Position numbers and translations under genes: made by a program
The notes under the pieces: generated by a model
Told to the model about the DNA's origin: nothing
The model's database searches: none
The model's input: only the letters and a program-made list of their open reading frames with translations
Shown: piece after piece, positions 1-6,580 of the stretch
Position numbering within the stretch: position 1 is the first letter of the stretch
How the letters are laid out: every line of letters starts with the position of its first letter
Assembly (NCBI GenBank): GCA_900547565.1
Contig: URHI01000050.1
Span: forward strand, 1 to 13,134
Direction of reading: 5' to 3'
Length of the DNA: 13,134 nt
From: an uncultured Eubacteriales bacterium
GTDB taxonomy: Bacteria > Bacillota > Clostridia > Oscillospirales > CAG-272

Positions 1-183
1 CTGCGCCTTCTAGCCACGGCCGCCGAAAACGCCCATGCTGCCGGAATATGGCTTGGTATATGCGGTGAGCTTGCGGCCAATCCCGCACTGACGCAACGGT
101 TTATTGACATAGGGGTGGACGAGCTTTCGGTATCTCCGCCTTATGTACTGCCGCTGCGCGAGCGCATAGCCGATTGCAATTGA
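1..183 (+). CDS. ptsI: Phosphoenolpyruvate-protein phosphotransferase (PTS enzyme I), C-terminal end only
   Basis: The window opens inside a reading frame that runs from base 1 to a TGA at 181-183 and encodes the last 60 residues of PTS enzyme I. The segment GICGELAANPAL followed by GVDELSVSPPYVLPLR is the typical end of the PEP-binding TIM-barrel domain of this family. The Cys in GICGE matches the conserved active-site cysteine. Enzyme I takes phosphate from PEP onto a histidine in its N-terminal half (outside the window) and hands it to HPr in the cytoplasm. The gene lies 27 bases upstream of an EIIA gene on the same strand, so the general and sugar-specific PTS parts appear to share an operon. 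The 5' part and the promoter are not visible. Confidence 0.93.
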   Translation: MRLLATAAENAHAAGIWLGICGELAANPALTQRFIDIGVDELSVSPPYVLPLRERIADCN

Positions 184-191
184 TAAATATC

Positions 192-200
192 AAGGAAAGG
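192..200 (+). promoter_or_regulatory. Ribosome binding site for the EIIA gene
   Basis: AAGGAAAGG lies 10 bases before the ATG at 211. It is a purine-rich Shine-Dalgarno sequence of moderate strength and supports 211 as the start. Confidence 0.6.
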
Positions 201-210
201 AATTATAAAC

Positions 211-672
211 ATGCTATCATCAAAAAAGCTGTTGGCCGTGGCTGACGGCAACGCCGTACCGCTCGGCAAGGTACCGGACGAGGTCTTTTCCTCGGGCATG
301 CTCGGCAACGGCTACGCGCTGGAGCCGGTATCCGGCACGATCTACAGTCCCGTGACCGGGCGCGTCGACAGTGTCACCGACACACGCCATGCCTATGGCA
401 TACACTCGGACGACGGACTTGACGTACTGGTGCATATCGGTGTCGACACCGTGAAGCTGGGGGGTGAGGGCTTCATAAGTCTGGTTGAGGAGGGCGACAG
501 CGTCCGTGCCGGCGACATCATCGCCAAAGCCGACCTTGCCCTGATACGCTCACGAGGGCTGTCACCCATAACACCGGTGCTGGTATCAAACTCGGACGAG
601 CTACGCACATTTGACGTTAAGCTGGGTAGCGTCCGAGGAGGCCGCAGTACCGTTGTTACCTACAAAAAATAA
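211..672 (+). CDS. PTS glucose-family EIIA protein (Crr/IIA-Glc type)
   Basis: A free-standing 153-residue EIIA domain, the usual size for IIA-Glc. It accepts phosphate from HPr and passes it to the EIIB domain of a sugar permease. The signature GMLGNGYAL (residues 29-37) is followed by SPVTGRV, a usual family segment. The two active-site histidines are His60 (in RHAYGIHS) and His75 (in VLVHIGVDTVKL), matching His75 and His90 of the E. coli protein. The order ptsI, EIIA, EIICB with gaps of 27 and 17 bases indicates one transcript, and this EIIA most likely serves the EIICB permease next door. In Firmicutes the domain is more often fused to EIICB or shared between permeases, and here it is separate. 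The family and catalytic residues are clear. The exact sugar cannot be read from this domain. Confidence 0.93.
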   Translation: MLSSKKLLAVADGNAVPLGKVPDEVFSSGMLGNGYALEPVSGTIYSPVTGRVDSVTDTRHAYGIHSDDGLDVLVHIGVDTVKLGGEGFISLVEEGDSVRAGDIIAKADLALIRSRGLSPITPVLVSNSDELRTFDVKLGSVRGGRSTVVTYKK

Positions 673-677
673 GACGT

Positions 678-686
678 GAAGGGAGA
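678..686 (+). promoter_or_regulatory. Ribosome binding site that bears on the EIICB start
   Basis: GAAGGGAGA precedes two consecutive ATG codons at 690 and 693. The spacing from GGGAG is 4 bases to the first ATG and 7 to the second, so the second ATG is the better placed start. The difference is one methionine. Confidence 0.55.
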
Positions 687-689
687 AAA

Positions 690-2414
690 ATGATGGTTAA
701 GGTCAATACCGACTCCGCCGGGTTCGGAGTATTACAGCGCGTCGGGCGGGCATTCATGCTGCCGATCGCACTGCTGCCAATCGCGGGGCTGCTGCTCGGC
801 ATCGGCTCCTCGCTCACAAACACAACCATGCTCACGACATATAATCTCATGTCGGCAATGGGTCCCGGTACGGTTGCATATTCTGTGTTCACCGTGCTGT
901 CCGATGTCGGCACGGTAATTTTCAACAATCTTGCGATTATTTTCGCAATGGGTGTCGCACTAGGCATGGCAGAAGCGGAAAAAGGCACCGCAACACTGTC
1001 AGCCGCGATAGCATTTTTTGTAATGCACCAGACGATACACGCACTGCTGGTACTCAGCGGCAGCCTGGAGGACGGCGTACTGCTCGACGGCTCCATTGCA
1101 AACGTGGTCGGAATACAGTCACTTGAAATGGGCGTGTTCGGCGGAATTATAGTCGGACTCGGCGTTGCGGCACTGCACAACCGGTTCTACAAAATCCGCC
1201 TGCCAAACGCCATTTCGTTCTTCGGCGGAACGCGCTTTGTTCCGATCATATCAACCGTAGTATACGTACTGGTCGGTGTGCTGATGTTCTTTATCTGGCC
1301 ATATATTCAGAGTGCCATATACGCGCTGGGCAATCTCGTTTTGCGGTCAGGCTACGCCGGTACGCTGGTTTACGGATTTATCGAGCGACTGCTCATACCG
1401 TTCGGCTTGCATCACGTATTTTATCTGCCCTTCTGGCAGACAGGACTCGGCGGCTCTGCGCTCATCGACGGCAATCTGATCTACGGCGCGCAGAACATTT
1501 TCTTTGCGGAGCTTGCCTCGCCCAACACAACCGTGTTCTCGGTATCGGCAACGAGATTTATGAGCGGTAAATTCCCGTTCATGATATTCGGTCTGCCCGG
1601 TGCCGCGCTGGCAATGTACACCTGCGCCAAGCCCGAGAAGCGAAAGGTCGCGGGAGGACTTTTGCTTTCTGCCGCGCTGACCGCCATGCTCACGGGTATT
1701 ACAGAGCCGTTGGAATTTACCTTTTTGTTCGTCGCACCCGCCATGTATTTGGTACACTGTGTGCTTGCCGGACTGTCGTATATGCTGATGCACATTCTGA
1801 ATGTCGGCGTCGGCATGACGTTCTCGGGCGGTATAATCGACCTTATTCTTTTCGGCATACTTCAGGGCAATGCCAAAACCCATTGGCTGATGATCCCGCT
1901 GGTCGGCGTGTTCTACTTTGCCGTATACTTCCTGCTGTTCCGCTGGATGATACGCAAATTCAACTACACCACTCCGGGACGCGAAGATGACAACGCCGAA
2001 ACCAAGCTGTACCGTCGTTCCGACTACGACGCGCGGCGGCGCGGCGAACCTGTACCCGAAGGCGTGGCGGCAGGCGGAGCGGCCAACGCATTTAATGCGT
2101 CCGGCCCAAGCCGCAGCCCCACCGTCGCCGATGCGGCGGGAGCAGAGCTGGCTGCCGACAGCGCGGTAAGGTCGGTGTCCGAGCTGATACTTGAAGGGCT
2201 GGGCGGCAGCGACAATCTTGTAACTCTCGACTGCTGCGCAACCAGGCTGCGCATTACTGTCAAGGACGGTGGTGCAGTCAGCGAGGACTTGCTGCGTCAG
2301 AGCGGCGCGGCAGGCGTTATAAGGCGTGGAGAAAGCATTCAGGTGGTCTACGGTCCGCAGGTATCGGTCATCAAAAGCGAGCTTGAGGATTATATGGGCA
2401 AGTCGTTCAACTGA
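690..2414 (+). CDS. PTS EIICB permease of the glucose/maltose/GlcNAc family
   Basis: This 574-residue protein has a membrane EIIC domain (about residues 15-425, multiple hydrophobic helices), an Ala/Gly-rich linker (about 445-490) and a C-terminal EIIB domain (about 495-574). EIIC landmarks are IPFGLHHVFY (His241-His242) and GITEPLEF (residues 336-343), which form the sugar-binding and gating motifs of the glucose superfamily. EIIB carries the phosphocysteine motif CATRLR, with Cys516 as the phosphorylated residue. An unusual second cysteine (Cys515) sits directly before it. The protein imports a hexose or hexose-type sugar and phosphorylates it on entry, using phosphate from the adjacent EIIA. 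The GLHH-F-Y motif resembles PtsG/MalX glucose or alpha-glucoside permeases more than NagE, but the substrate is an inference. It follows the EIIA gene by 17 bases and ends the operon. Confidence 0.92.
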   Translation: MMVKVNTDSAGFGVLQRVGRAFMLPIALLPIAGLLLGIGSSLTNTTMLTTYNLMSAMGPGTVAYSVFTVLSDVGTVIFNNLAIIFAMGVALGMAEAEKGTATLSAAIAFFVMHQTIHALLVLSGSLEDGVLLDGSIANVVGIQSLEMGVFGGIIVGLGVAALHNRFYKIRLPNAISFFGGTRFVPIISTVVYVLVGVLMFFIWPYIQSAIYALGNLVLRSGYAGTLVYGFIERLLIPFGLHHVFYLPFWQTGLGGSALIDGNLIYGAQNIFFAELASPNTTVFSVSATRFMSGKFPFMIFGLPGAALAMYTCAKPEKRKVAGGLLLSAALTAMLTGITEPLEFTFLFVAPAMYLVHCVLAGLSYMLMHILNVGVGMTFSGGIIDLILFGILQGNAKTHWLMIPLVGVFYFAVYFLLFRWMIRKFNYTTPGREDDNAETKLYRRSDYDARRRGEPVPEGVAAGGAANAFNASGPSRSPTVADAAGAELAADSAVRSVSELILEGLGGSDNLVTLDCCATRLRITVKDGGAVSEDLLRQSGAAGVIRRGESIQVVYGPQVSVIKSELEDYMGKSFN

Positions 2415-2441
2415 TGTCATATAACAATTGAAAAGCTCCAA

Positions 2442-2466
2442 GACTACTACCCGTGAGGCGGTAGTC
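2442..2466 (+). repeat. Short imperfect inverted repeat behind the PTS operon
   Basis: GACTAC (2442-2447) pairs with GTAGTC (2461-2466), and further inner pairs surround a small loop at about 2452-2456. No T-tract follows directly, so it is unlikely to be the terminator itself. It sits between the EIICB stop and the stronger hairpin at 2487-2529. It may be a transcript 3'-end stabilising stem or a relic of a palindromic element. Confidence 0.5.
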
Positions 2467-2486
2467 AAAATCGTCCGGACAGGCAA

Positions 2487-2560
2487 AACAGCCTGCGCCA
2501 CTCAAGACTTTACGGTGGCGCAGGCTGTTATACGGTGCTGTATTATTTTTAATTTTTTTC
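2487..2560 (+). terminator. Long hairpin terminator of the PTS operon
   Basis: A perfect 15-bp stem is formed by 2487-2501 (ends GCCTGCGCCAC) and 2515-2529 (starts GTGGCGCAGGC), with a 13-base loop. T-rich sequence (ATTATTTTTAATTTTTTTC) follows but starts about 13 bases after the stem. The structure is therefore a strong transcript end, though not a textbook intrinsic terminator. Confidence 0.75.
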
Positions 2561-2570
2561 AAATAAACTA

Positions 2571-2599
2571 TTGACAAACAAATGAAATTGTGATATTAT
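2571..2599 (+). promoter_or_regulatory. Sigma-A type promoter of the tRNA-Arg gene
   Basis: A perfect -35 box TTGACA (2571-2576) and a -10 box TATTAT (2594-2599) are separated by exactly 17 bases. Transcription would start near 2606, about 20 bases before the mature tRNA. This shows the tRNA is transcribed independently of the PTS operon. Confidence 0.85.
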
Positions 2600-2625
2600 A
2601 GTTAGGCGTTCAAGAGAGCGTGGAT

Positions 2626-2702
2626 GCGTCGTTAGCTCAGCTGGATAGAGTGACTGGCTACGAACCAGTAGGTCGGGGGTTCGAGTCCCTTACGACGCGC
2701 CA
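2626..2702 (+). tRNA. tRNA-Arg, anticodon ACG, CCA encoded
   Basis: A 77-base cloverleaf is readable by eye. The acceptor stem is GCGTCGT/ACGACGC, the D stem GCTC/GAGT, the anticodon stem ACTGG/CCAGT with loop CTACGAA, and the T arm has the loop TTCGAGT. Discriminator G is followed by an encoded CCA (2700-2702). The anticodon ACG reads CGN arginine codons, normally after A34 is deaminated to inosine. Two G-U pairs in the T stem (GGGGG/CCCTT) are slightly unusual. The gene has its own promoter and terminator and stands at the left edge of the AT-rich regulatory block. tRNA 3' ends are common integration sites, but I see no duplicated 3' end at the other edge of the block. Confidence 0.97.
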
Positions 2703-2742
2703 AAAACACCTTGTCGGTACTATGTGCCGACAAGGTGTTTTT
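2703..2742 (+). terminator. Rho-independent terminator of the tRNA-Arg gene
   Basis: AACACCTTGTCGG (2705-2717) pairs perfectly with CCGACAAGGTGTT (2727-2739). The stem extends to a three-base loop (TAT) and is followed by T residues through 2742. The stem begins within three bases of the tRNA CCA end. Confidence 0.93.
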
Positions 2743-2940
2743 CGTTCGTTACGCAATTCAGGTCCCTGACTTTTTGCACCGTACGACAGTGCATGAGCAT
2801 ACATTGCAGAACACGGGTTCAAAACTGGAGTCTGGATCCCGAAAAAAACTCCCATCATTCTGTACCGTAAATATTACTTTTTATTCGCACTATGGCCAAA
2901 ACCACTGTAACCAAATTCAAAAGTGCCACACTATATTAGT
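2743..2940 (+). other. Intergenic spacer between tRNA-Arg and the first sigma gene
   Basis: About 200 bases hold no gene that I can support. A small TGCAC/GTGCA inverted repeat lies near 2775-2793. No convincing -35/-10 pair is visible. TATATT at 2932-2937 is too close to the ribosome site to be a normal -10. The composition shifts from GC-rich to AT-rich across this spacer, so the left boundary of the regulatory block probably lies here. Confidence 0.4.
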
Positions 2941-2956
2941 GAAAGGAGGCGATAAA

Positions 2957-4621
2957 ATGCAAGAAACGAACAAAATGCGCAATCAGCTCATCAACGAGTT
3001 TGCCGAGAACTATATGGAAAAGCTATTCTACTTCTGCTTGAAAAAAACAGGCAACAATACAGAAGCCGAGGATCTGACACAAGATGTTACTCTTCAGATC
3101 ATTACTGCTTTGAATAAAGGCACGATTCCTACAAGCTTTTCGGCATGGGTATGGCAGATCGCGCGTAACCGTTATTCGGTATGGGCAAAGGAAAAGCATG
3201 ATCGAAATGAGTCGGTAACCGGTTCCGATATCGGCGATTATGAGATCGAAGATGAAAGCGAAAATATACTTGATGAAGTGATACATACAGAGCAAATGGC
3301 TCTGCTTCGGCGTGAGCTGGCGTTCATCAAAAGCGATTACCGCAACATCATTGTTGCCTATTATATAGAAAACAAAGGCATTCGTGATATTGCATGGTCG
3401 CTTTCACTTTCAGAGAACACGGTAAAGCAAAGACTTTTCCGTGCAAGAATAATTTTGAAAGAAGGTATGGATATGGCAAGAGAATTTGGCAAACACAGTT
3501 ATAAACCCGAAAACATTTCGTTTATTATGAATGGAATGGTTGGAAAAAACCGTGAACCGCAGATTTATACTTCGCGTTCGCTTTGCAAAAACATTTTGCT
3601 CGCAGCTTACAGAAATCCCGCAACGGCAGAAGAATTGGCCATGGAGGTCGGTGTTGCGCTGCCGTATATGGAGGAAGAATTATCTTCTCTTACAGACGCC
3701 ACATTGATGAAGAAAAGCGGTAACAAGTATGAAACCAATTTCTTCATTGTGAGCGCCGATGCGCAAGAAAAGATTTACGCCCATTTGCTTGGTATTGCCC
3801 CCGAACTTACCAAAGAAGTCATTGACACGATGGAGTATAATATTGAGTGGTCAAACAAAAACGCGCCCGATTGGCATGAGGGCTATCAAAATTATGAGGA
3901 TATGAAATGGGCGCTTTTAATGATTGAAGCTGATAACGTTTATTTTGATACCCTTAAACCTTTTAATAAGAACGCGAAAGATGTACCCAATATTGGTCCT
4001 TGGGGACATACAATTCGCCCCAATGGTGGTGAATGGGATATTCTCGGTATGGAAATATATCACGGTGATGCACCGGATTTTGTAGGTCTTAGTGGTTGTG
4101 TATCAAATCCGAACGAAAAAGATTTGCCCGAGATCATGTTCCGCCAATTCCGATACAAATATTGCGGACTTGAAAAGCGTACACCACCTATGCTAACTTA
4201 CGCAGATGGTCAAGCAATGGTTGCCGTTGCCGAGGGTAAGAGTGCAGATATCGATATGTCTATTCTAAATCGATTAGCATCCTACGGATATATCAAAAAA
4301 ACCGATAACGGATATGTTCCTACGATTATGGTTATGCGTAAGGAAAAATCCCGCAAAATGCCCGGCGAGATATGGGAACATTTTGAATCGTTGCGCCGCA
4401 AAGCAATCGATATAGCCACACGACATTATTTGTTCTGCCGCGAACAGATCTATAAAGAGATCCCTGCGTTCTTGAAGGAAGATGAATTTCAGATTGAACA
4501 CGCCTGCGCAAATATCTTTGCGATACGCGGTGCGGTATTGGAAGAGGCGATTAAACAAGGCTATTTAACCTTTGATAAGGATAACGACAAGCAAATGTTG
4601 GGGGCTTACTTGGTAATATAA
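2957..4621 (+). CDS. Sigma-70/ECF-like factor with long C-terminal wHTH/sensor-like extension (first paralogue)
   Basis: The protein has 554 residues from the ATG at 2957, which is preceded by AAAGGAGG (2942-2949) at 7 bases. The frame stays open 82 codons further upstream, but that part runs through the tRNA terminator and has no ribosome site. Residues 20-85 form sigma region 2, with EAEDLTQDV (36-44) and the FSAWVWQIARNRY helix. Residues 115-172 form region 4, with the HTH IRDIAWSLSLSENTVKQRLFRAR. A normal ECF sigma would end about here, but this one continues for about 380 residues. Residues 205-265 look like a winged helix (ATAEELAMEVGV, then GNKYETNF). Residues 430-460 look like a second winged helix, and the tail is helical (470-535). 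No membrane segment is present, so the protein is cytoplasmic. No anti-sigma gene is adjacent, so the extension may control the sigma part in cis; this is inference. The next gene is a paralogue of the same layout. Confidence 0.85.
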   Translation: MQETNKMRNQLINEFAENYMEKLFYFCLKKTGNNTEAEDLTQDVTLQIITALNKGTIPTSFSAWVWQIARNRYSVWAKEKHDRNESVTGSDIGDYEIEDESENILDEVIHTEQMALLRRELAFIKSDYRNIIVAYYIENKGIRDIAWSLSLSENTVKQRLFRARIILKEGMDMAREFGKHSYKPENISFIMNGMVGKNREPQIYTSRSLCKNILLAAYRNPATAEELAMEVGVALPYMEEELSSLTDATLMKKSGNKYETNFFIVSADAQEKIYAHLLGIAPELTKEVIDTMEYNIEWSNKNAPDWHEGYQNYEDMKWALLMIEADNVYFDTLKPFNKNAKDVPNIGPWGHTIRPNGGEWDILGMEIYHGDAPDFVGLSGCVSNPNEKDLPEIMFRQFRYKYCGLEKRTPPMLTYADGQAMVAVAEGKSADIDMSILNRLASYGYIKKTDNGYVPTIMVMRKEKSRKMPGEIWEHFESLRRKAIDIATRHYLFCREQIYKEIPAFLKEDEFQIEHACANIFAIRGAVLEEAIKQGYLTFDKDNDKQMLGAYLVI

Positions 4622-4628
4622 ATTTTAA

Positions 4629-4660
4629 CGCCGAGAGTAATCGTTTGGTCGCTCTCGGCG
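4629..4660 (+). terminator. Hairpin terminator T1 of the regulatory block
   Basis: A 9-bp stem CGCCGAGAG (4629-4637) / CTCTCGGCG (4652-4660) holds a small upper stem (ATC with GGT) across an internal loop. A weak T-rich run (CTTTCGTTAT) follows. It ends the first sigma unit 7 bases after the stop and belongs to a three-member hairpin family in this window. Confidence 0.82.
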
Positions 4661-4669
4661 CTTTCGTTA

Positions 4670-4698
4670 TAGACCAATTCACAATTTTATGATATAAT
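4670..4698 (+). promoter_or_regulatory. Candidate promoter of the second sigma gene
   Basis: A perfect -10 box TATAAT (4693-4698) lies 17 bases after TAGACC (4670-4675), which matches four of six -35 bases. An 8-bp direct repeat AATTTTAT occurs at 4683-4690 and 4696-4703, overlapping the -10 region. The 5' leader would be about 80 bases. Confidence 0.55.
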
Positions 4699-4784
4699 TT
4701 TATAAATCGACCTATCCGAACTGATTTTGATGCACTATAAGGGTGTAATCATGATTGCATCTCGAAAGGAAGGAGGAGCAAAAC

Positions 4785-6374
4785 TTGGACGAGAATAAAA
4801 TTATCCCGTATATTGAACCGATATTTCGTTTCTGTTGTAAGCGATTATCTAATCGTTACGATGCCGAGGATCTCGCGAGTGAGATCATTTGTCATATTCT
4901 TGATGGAATGACCAAATATGAAATCGAATCGTTTGATGCTTGGGTTTGGCGAATTGCTCATAACCGATATGCACGGTTTATCGATACCCGAAACAAAAAT
5001 CAAATCGTGCTGTCGTGTGAAGATGAATTGTATGATATTGCCGACTATTCCGATGTTGATGAGGACAATACACAAGAGCAATATGAAATGGTATTTCGGT
5101 ATTTACATACGTTATCTTCCGAGTACAGGAATATTTTTGTAGACTACTATATTGGAGAATTATCAGTCAGAAGTCTTGCTAAAAAATATTCACTCCCCGA
5201 AACCACAATTAAATGGCGACTTAACATTGGGCGCCAAAAAATCAGAGATAGGATAGGAGAAGATAAAATGGATAAGGTGTATCAGAGAATCAATTGGAAT
5301 ACCATGGTCTGCAATGGTAATGCAAACACGCATCAATATTTATCCACGCAAATTTCACGTGCTATCTGTCTTGCGGCATATGAGAAACCACTGACAGTAG
5401 AAGAAATCAGTATGAGTACGGGTGTTCCTACAATGTATATCGAAGACGAACTTCCTCGCCTTGAATACGGCGATGCTATCTGTAAGATTGGTAATAAATA
5501 CGCAACTAATTTCATTATTTTCCGATTGAAAGACAGAAAGCAGATAGAGGATGTTTCCGCATCGGTAGTCAATATGCTTGCAGATAAATTTGAAGCAATC
5601 TTGAAAGAAGCGGAAGTTAAAATCAGTACTATTGATTTTTACGGCAACAAGTTTGGCATAGGCAGGCTTGGTTATATCATCGTTCCATATCTGCTTAGAC
5701 GAAAAATCAGAAACATAAAAAACAACCGCTTAAAGTTGGAAAACGGTCCGTATCCTCCGAGAAAAGACGGTGGTTATGGTTGGTTTATCGTAGAGGAAAC
5801 CGTAGATGAAACCGAAAACAGTGCAGAATATAATTCCGGTTGTAACGTAGCTATTGATGAAAACAATCCTTCGCCGCAAATATACTATTATTGGGTCAAT
5901 AAGTATTTTGATTATAACGTTTATCATAATAACGGAACAAGATGGATGTGCAAAACAGGGGCTGCGCGAAATATCAAAAACGGAATGATATCTAAAGATG
6001 CTCTTACCGAAGAAGACGCTGCGCGCTTCGTTGAAAACAATTTGATCATACTATCCGATGGTAATTATTATCTTAATATTCCTTATTTTACGGAGACACA
6101 GTTCGCAAAATTTGCTTCGCTGTTTGATATGAACGATGAAAAGGTAAATGATCTTCTTGCCGAATGGATCAAAAGTGTCCGCAAAAACTTTGAGAACTTT
6201 GTGCCGAAGCACTTGCACGATCAAATCAATCAGTGGGTAAATTGTTATCTGTATCAGATTGTCGGATATGTTACCGATGAATTGATTCGTAGAGGTATTT
6301 TGGATAAGCCCGATTTTGAAAGGCCTTTAACGAACGGAGTGTTCTGTGTCGAAGGAAAAAGTATCAATCCCTAA
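4785..6374 (+). CDS. Sigma-70/ECF-like factor with long C-terminal wHTH/sensor-like extension (second paralogue, TTG start)
   Basis: The protein has 529 residues and starts at a TTG (4785) placed 8 bases after AGGAGG (4771-4776). No in-frame ATG fits. Sigma region 2 is at residues 10-75 (YDAEDLASEII at 25-35, FDAWVWRIAHNRY at 50-62). Region 4 is at 105-158 (VRSLAKKYSLPETTIKWRL). The 370-residue extension matches the first sigma in order and in key motifs: winged helix at 190-246 (LTVEEISMSTGV, then GNKYATNF), a middle region, a second winged-helix-like part (about 400-436, then NYYLNIPYF) and a helical end. The pair therefore arose by duplication and has diverged strongly. The extension has no membrane segment. 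The target promoters and the signal sensed are unknown. No catalytic motif was recognised in the extension. Confidence 0.85.
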   Translation: MDENKIIPYIEPIFRFCCKRLSNRYDAEDLASEIICHILDGMTKYEIESFDAWVWRIAHNRYARFIDTRNKNQIVLSCEDELYDIADYSDVDEDNTQEQYEMVFRYLHTLSSEYRNIFVDYYIGELSVRSLAKKYSLPETTIKWRLNIGRQKIRDRIGEDKMDKVYQRINWNTMVCNGNANTHQYLSTQISRAICLAAYEKPLTVEEISMSTGVPTMYIEDELPRLEYGDAICKIGNKYATNFIIFRLKDRKQIEDVSASVVNMLADKFEAILKEAEVKISTIDFYGNKFGIGRLGYIIVPYLLRRKIRNIKNNRLKLENGPYPPRKDGGYGWFIVEETVDETENSAEYNSGCNVAIDENNPSPQIYYYWVNKYFDYNVYHNNGTRWMCKTGAARNIKNGMISKDALTEEDAARFVENNLIILSDGNYYLNIPYFTETQFAKFASLFDMNDEKVNDLLAEWIKSVRKNFENFVPKHLHDQINQWVNCYLYQIVGYVTDELIRRGILDKPDFERPLTNGVFCVEGKSINP

Positions 6375-6381
6375 ATAAATT

Positions 6382-6420
6382 TACCACCGAGAGAAACCGT
6401 AATGGTCGCTCTCGGCGGTA
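6382..6420 (+). terminator. Hairpin terminator T2 of the regulatory block
   Basis: TACCACCGAGAG (6382-6393) pairs with CTCTCGGCGGTA (6409-6420) with one A-C mismatch. An upper ACC/GGT stem closes a GTAAT loop, and TTTTATAC follows. It lies just after the second sigma stop and is clearly related to T1 and T3. Confidence 0.82.
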
Positions 6421-6448
6421 TTTTATACATTTCGAGATTTCAATTGAC

Positions 6449-6496
6449 ATTTTATTATTCCTTCAATAAATCTCCATTTCGGAGAAATAATAAAAT
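6449..6496. repeat. Nested AT-rich inverted repeat upstream of the XRE operon promoter
   Basis: ATTTTATTATT (6449-6459) is repeated perfectly inverted as AATAATAAAAT (6486-6496). Inside it, TCTCC (6471-6475) and GGAGA (6481-6485) form a second inverted pair around ATTTC. The structure ends 9 bases before the -35 box of the XRE operon, so it could be an operator. AT-rich palindromes also arise by chance. A possible extra -35 (TTGACA, 6444-6449) abuts the left arm but lacks a good -10. Confidence 0.5.
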
Positions 6497-6505
6497 ATCT
6501 CTCTG

Positions 6506-6534
6506 TTGACTCTACTTTTGGTTTCGTGTATAAT
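6506..6534 (+). promoter_or_regulatory. Promoter of the XRE regulator pair
   Basis: TTGACT (6506-6511) and a perfect TATAAT (6529-6534) are separated by 17 bases. The predicted start is near 6541, about 40 bases before the first ATG. This is the strongest vegetative-type promoter in the regulatory block. Confidence 0.83.
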
Positions 6535-6580
6535 ATAGTCACAAGCTCCGGATCTTGAATTTTTTCGAGAGGTGAAAAAT

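Noticed and set aside
1347..2501. 384-codon open frame on the minus strand
   Set aside because: It is a shadow of the GC-rich EIICB gene. Its translation has no domain character and it runs through the terminator hairpin.
2812..2842. T-arm-like sequence (CGGGTTCAAAA then GGATCCCG) after the tRNA
   Set aside because: The spacing and the rest of the sequence do not form a cloverleaf, so it is not supported as a tRNA fragment.
2658..2858. 66-codon minus-strand frame across the tRNA
   Set aside because: It is antisense to the tRNA-Arg, whose reversed sequence gives the familiar spurious DSNPRPTG-type peptide.
2711..2956. 82-codon upstream extension of the first sigma gene
   Set aside because: It begins inside the tRNA terminator stem and has no ribosome site, whereas the ATG at 2957 has AAAGGAGG at ideal spacing and begins the conserved sigma domain.
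6572..6580. GTG start for the first XRE gene
   Set aside because: The GTG is part of the AGAGGTG ribosome site that serves the ATG at 6581.
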